Below are positions 61,882 through 64,000 of a stretch of 64,000 bases of DNA, piece after piece. The notes beneath the pieces were generated by a model, which saw only the letters and a list, made by a program, of their open reading frames with translations, did no database searches and was not told the origin of the DNA. The number at the start of each line of letters is the position of its first letter. Position 1 is the stretch's first letter. The stretch covers positions 62,223-126,222 of the forward strand of contig NZ_LKEG01000034.1 in NCBI RefSeq assembly GCF_001645105.1. The letters run 5' to 3'. The position numbers and the translations under genes were made by a program. The DNA comes from Pseudomonas marginalis. GTDB taxonomy: Bacteria > Pseudomonadota > Gammaproteobacteria > Pseudomonadales > Pseudomonadaceae.

Positions 61882-61903
61882 ACGCCCCCTAGTGGGGCGT
61901 TTT
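61882..61903 (+). terminator. Intrinsic terminator after yidC
   Basis: ACGCCCC-CTAGT-GGGGCGT followed by TTT, 25 bases after the yidC stop. It separates yidC from mnmE, whose start is 32 bases on. Confidence 0.8.
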
Positions 61904-61935
61904 GCTTTCCGTCACTTTTGTTTTGGAATCTGCTG

Positions 61936-63306
61936 ATGAGCGCACCTCGTGAAACCATCGCTGCTGTCGCTACCGCTCAAGGTCGCGGCGGTGTCGGCAT
62001 CGTTAGAATTTCCGGGCCGCTCGCAAGCGTTGCAGCCAACGCTATCAGCGGCCGTGAATTGAAGCCACGTTATGCCCATTACGGACCGTTCCTGGATGCT
62101 GACCAAAGTGTGCTGGACGAGGGTTTGGCCCTCTATTTTCCAGGCCCGAATTCGTTTACCGGGGAAGATGTCCTGGAATTACAGGGTCACGGTGGCCCGG
62201 TTGTCCTGGATATGTTGCTGCAACGTTGCCTGCAACTGGGCTGTCGCTTGGCCAGGCCAGGTGAATTCAGCGAACGGGCCTTTCTCAATGAAAAGCTCGA
62301 CCTGGCTCAGGCTGAGGCCATTGCTGATTTGATCGAAGCCAGTTCTGCACAGGCTGCACGTAATGCACTGCGCTCGCTGCAGGGCGCGTTCTCCCTGCGT
62401 GTGCATAACTTGACCGAGCAACTGATCAGCCTGCGTATTTACGTCGAGGCCGCGATTGATTTTCCCGAGGAAGAAATCGACTTTCTCGCCGATGGCCACG
62501 TATTGGCGATGCTGGATAAAGTTCGTGATGAGTTATCCACAGTCCTGCGCGAAGCGGGGCAAGGCGCGCTGCTGCGTGACGGCATGACGGTGGTGATCGC
62601 TGGGCGGCCGAATGCGGGTAAATCCAGCCTGCTCAATGCGCTGGCGGGGCGTGAAGCCGCCATCGTCACCGAGATTGCCGGTACCACCCGGGATATCCTG
62701 CGCGAACATATCCACATCGACGGCATGCCACTGCATGTAGTCGACACAGCAGGTTTGCGTGATACCGACGATCAGGTGGAAAAGATCGGCGTGGAACGCG
62801 CACTCAAAGCCATCGGCGAAGCGGATCGGGTGTTGCTGGTGGTGGATGCCACGGCGCCCGAGGCTGCGGATCCTTTTGCATTGTGGCCGGAATTCCTCGA
62901 GCAACGGCCGGACCCGGCCAAAGTCACCTTGATTCGCAACAAAGCCGACTTGACGGGTGAAGCCATTGCCATGGAAACCAGCGCGGATGGCCATGTCACT
63001 CTAAGCTTGAGCGCGAAATCAGCAGGTGAAGGTCTGGAATTGCTGCGCGACCACCTCAAGGCGTGCATGGGTTACGAGCAGACCTCGGAAAGCAGCTTCA
63101 GTGCGCGCCGCAGGCATCTAGAGGCGTTGCGTCATGCGAGCGCAGCGTTGGAGCATGGTCGGGCGCAATTGACCTTGGCGGGGGCAGGGGAGCTGCTGGC
63201 TGAGGATTTACGCCAGGCGCAGCAACTGCTGGGAGAAATCACCGGCGCATTCAGCTCCGATGATTTGTTGGGGCGGATATTTTCCAGCTTCTGCATCGGC
63301 AAATAA
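61936..63306 (+). CDS. mnmE: tRNA uridine-5-carboxymethylaminomethyl modification GTPase
   Basis: The start at 61936 gives [21 protein letters not shown] and 456 residues. The order is an N-terminal folate-binding domain, a helical domain, and an inserted Ras-like G domain ([43 protein letters not shown]), with the catalytic C-terminal C453-IGK. With MnmG it makes cmnm5U34 in tRNA. DnaA boxes lie within (62533-62541) and after it (63312-63320). Confidence 0.97.
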   Translation: MSAPRETIAAVATAQGRGGVGIVRISGPLASVAANAISGRELKPRYAHYGPFLDADQSVLDEGLALYFPGPNSFTGEDVLELQGHGGPVVLDMLLQRCLQLGCRLARPGEFSERAFLNEKLDLAQAEAIADLIEASSAQAARNALRSLQGAFSLRVHNLTEQLISLRIYVEAAIDFPEEEIDFLADGHVLAMLDKVRDELSTVLREAGQGALLRDGMTVVIAGRPNAGKSSLLNALAGREAAIVTEIAGTTRDILREHIHIDGMPLHVVDTAGLRDTDDQVEKIGVERALKAIGEADRVLLVVDATAPEAADPFALWPEFLEQRPDPAKVTLIRNKADLTGEAIAMETSADGHVTLSLSAKSAGEGLELLRDHLKACMGYEQTSESSFSARRRHLEALRHASAALEHGRAQLTLAGAGELLAEDLRQAQQLLGEITGAFSSDDLLGRIFSSFCIGK

Positions 63307-63390
63307 CCAAGTTATCCACACCCCCTGTAGGCGCTGGCTTGCCAGCGATAGCGGCCTGAAGAACGGCAGAATTCTTCAGGCCCTCATCTA

Positions 63391-64000
63391 TCACCAGTTG
63401 TACGAAACCGTCCCAAGCAGCGTACGGCTTTCACCCCAATAGCAGCGGCCTGCGTCGTTGCAACCAGATACATATTCCTTGTCGAACAGGTTCTTGGCGT
63501 TCACGTCCACAGACCAATGTTTGTCGATCTGATAGCCAACGGCTGCGTCCACCAAGGTGACGCTTCCTGCATCCAACTTCCCGTACAGCGTTGGCGCGGT
63601 GTAGGAAAAGGTGCTGTCGAAATAACGCACACCGCCGCCCAGGGACAAGCCTTTGAGTTGGCCATCAAGGAATCGGTACTTGCTCCACACCGAAGCCTGG
63701 TTGCGTGGAACCCCCGTCATCTGGTGCCCTTCGACCAGCGATGTAGCCGAATCCTTGGTAATCCGAGCGTCAGTGTAGGTGTAGGCGGCCGTCACATTCA
63801 GGTTGGGCGTGATATTGCTGTTCACCTCGACTTCCGCACCTTTAGCCCGGCTTTCGCCCACCTGGCGATAGCTGTTGGTGGTGGCGTCGAGGTAGGTGTC
63901 GTCTTCCTTGCGCAGGTCATACACCGACAGGGTCATCGCCGTATCCCAGCCGATCGGCTCGTACTTCACACCCACTTCGTACTGGCTGCTGGTAATCGGC
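63391..64000 (-). CDS. TonB-dependent siderophore receptor, C-terminal part (runs off the window)
   Basis: About 203 codons are present; the 5' end lies beyond base 64000. The visible part is an outer-membrane beta-barrel (YEVGVKYEPIGWDTAMTLSVYDLRKEDDTYLDATTNSYRQVGESRAKGAEVEVNS, and LVDAAVGYQIDKHWSVDVNAKNLFDKEYVSGCN) ending in an aromatic residue, VSYNW, as needed for barrel assembly. The pattern fits FhuA/FoxA-type hydroxamate siderophore receptors. It is convergent with mnmE. Confidence 0.9.
   Translation of the reverse strand, partial: PITSSQYEVGVKYEPIGWDTAMTLSVYDLRKEDDTYLDATTNSYRQVGESRAKGAEVEVNSNITPNLNVTAAYTYTDARITKDSATSLVEGHQMTGVPRNQASVWSKYRFLDGQLKGLSLGGGVRYFDSTFSYTAPTLYGKLDAGSVTLVDAAVGYQIDKHWSVDVNAKNLFDKEYVSGCNDAGRCYWGESRTLLGTVSYNW

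Noticed and set aside
60387..61958. 523-residue open frame on the minus strand
   Set aside because: Antisense to yidC, which is a conserved full-length gene.

Overview
The window is a chromosomal segment of a Pseudomonas, most likely of the P. fluorescens group. The evidence is the gene set and order (trpI-trpBA, betC locus, aroE-hemF, tsaC-dprA, def-fmt-rsmB-trkA, glyQS, gyrB-recF-dnaN-dnaA, rpmH-rnpA-yidD-yidC-mnmE), the high GC content, and the many REP/REPIN palindromes between genes. It contains the replication origin, in the 585-bp gap between dnaA and rpmH at about 58.8-59.4 kb. No tRNA, rRNA, CRISPR array, transposase or prophage gene was seen.

Layout. 0-7 kb: the N-terminal part of a SulP anion transporter paired with a beta-carbonic anhydrase; a radical SAM gene behind a LexA (SOS) box; a three-gene membrane-linked dehydrogenase operon (Tat-exported small subunit, GMC flavoprotein, tri-haem cytochrome c); and a secreted tyrosine/dual-specificity-type phosphatase. 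7.5-16.2 kb: yheV-prlC, a gamma-carbonic anhydrase with a HAD phosphatase, two lipoproteins, two DUF1161 paralogues, OsmC, an LLM flavin oxidoreductase, dodecin and a DUF883 protein. 16.2-22 kb: trpI divergent from trpBA, a CigR/RcnB-like secreted protein and a berberine-bridge-type flavoenzyme. 21.7-26 kb: a galactonate catabolic operon (dgoK-dgoA-dgoD-transporter). 26-31.5 kb: a choline-sulfate locus (LysR regulator, betC sulfatase, choline-type binding protein, SulP permease). 31.5-48 kb: conserved housekeeping genes for shikimate, haem, tRNA modification, DNA uptake/processing, translation start, K+ uptake, lipid A, glycyl-tRNA synthetase, heptose and phospholipid synthesis. 48-52.5 kb: a CHASE2 histidine kinase, a FecR-domain periplasmic protein and a divergent OmpR-type response regulator, placed between plsC and gyrB. 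52.6-63.3 kb: the origin region with replication and membrane-insertion/tRNA-modification genes. 63.4-64 kb: the C-terminal part of a TonB-dependent receptor.

The most interesting points are: the FecR/CHASE2-kinase/regulator module inside the origin-proximal core; a LysM-domain protein homologue at the def-dprA position that appears to have lost its LysM domain, next to a short tandem duplication; a LexA box nested in a 14-bp-arm perfect palindrome; REPINs that supply the 3' ends of two convergent genes; and consensus DnaA boxes scattered in genes on both sides of oriC. Gene identifications rest on recognition of protein families from translated sequence. No database search was possible.
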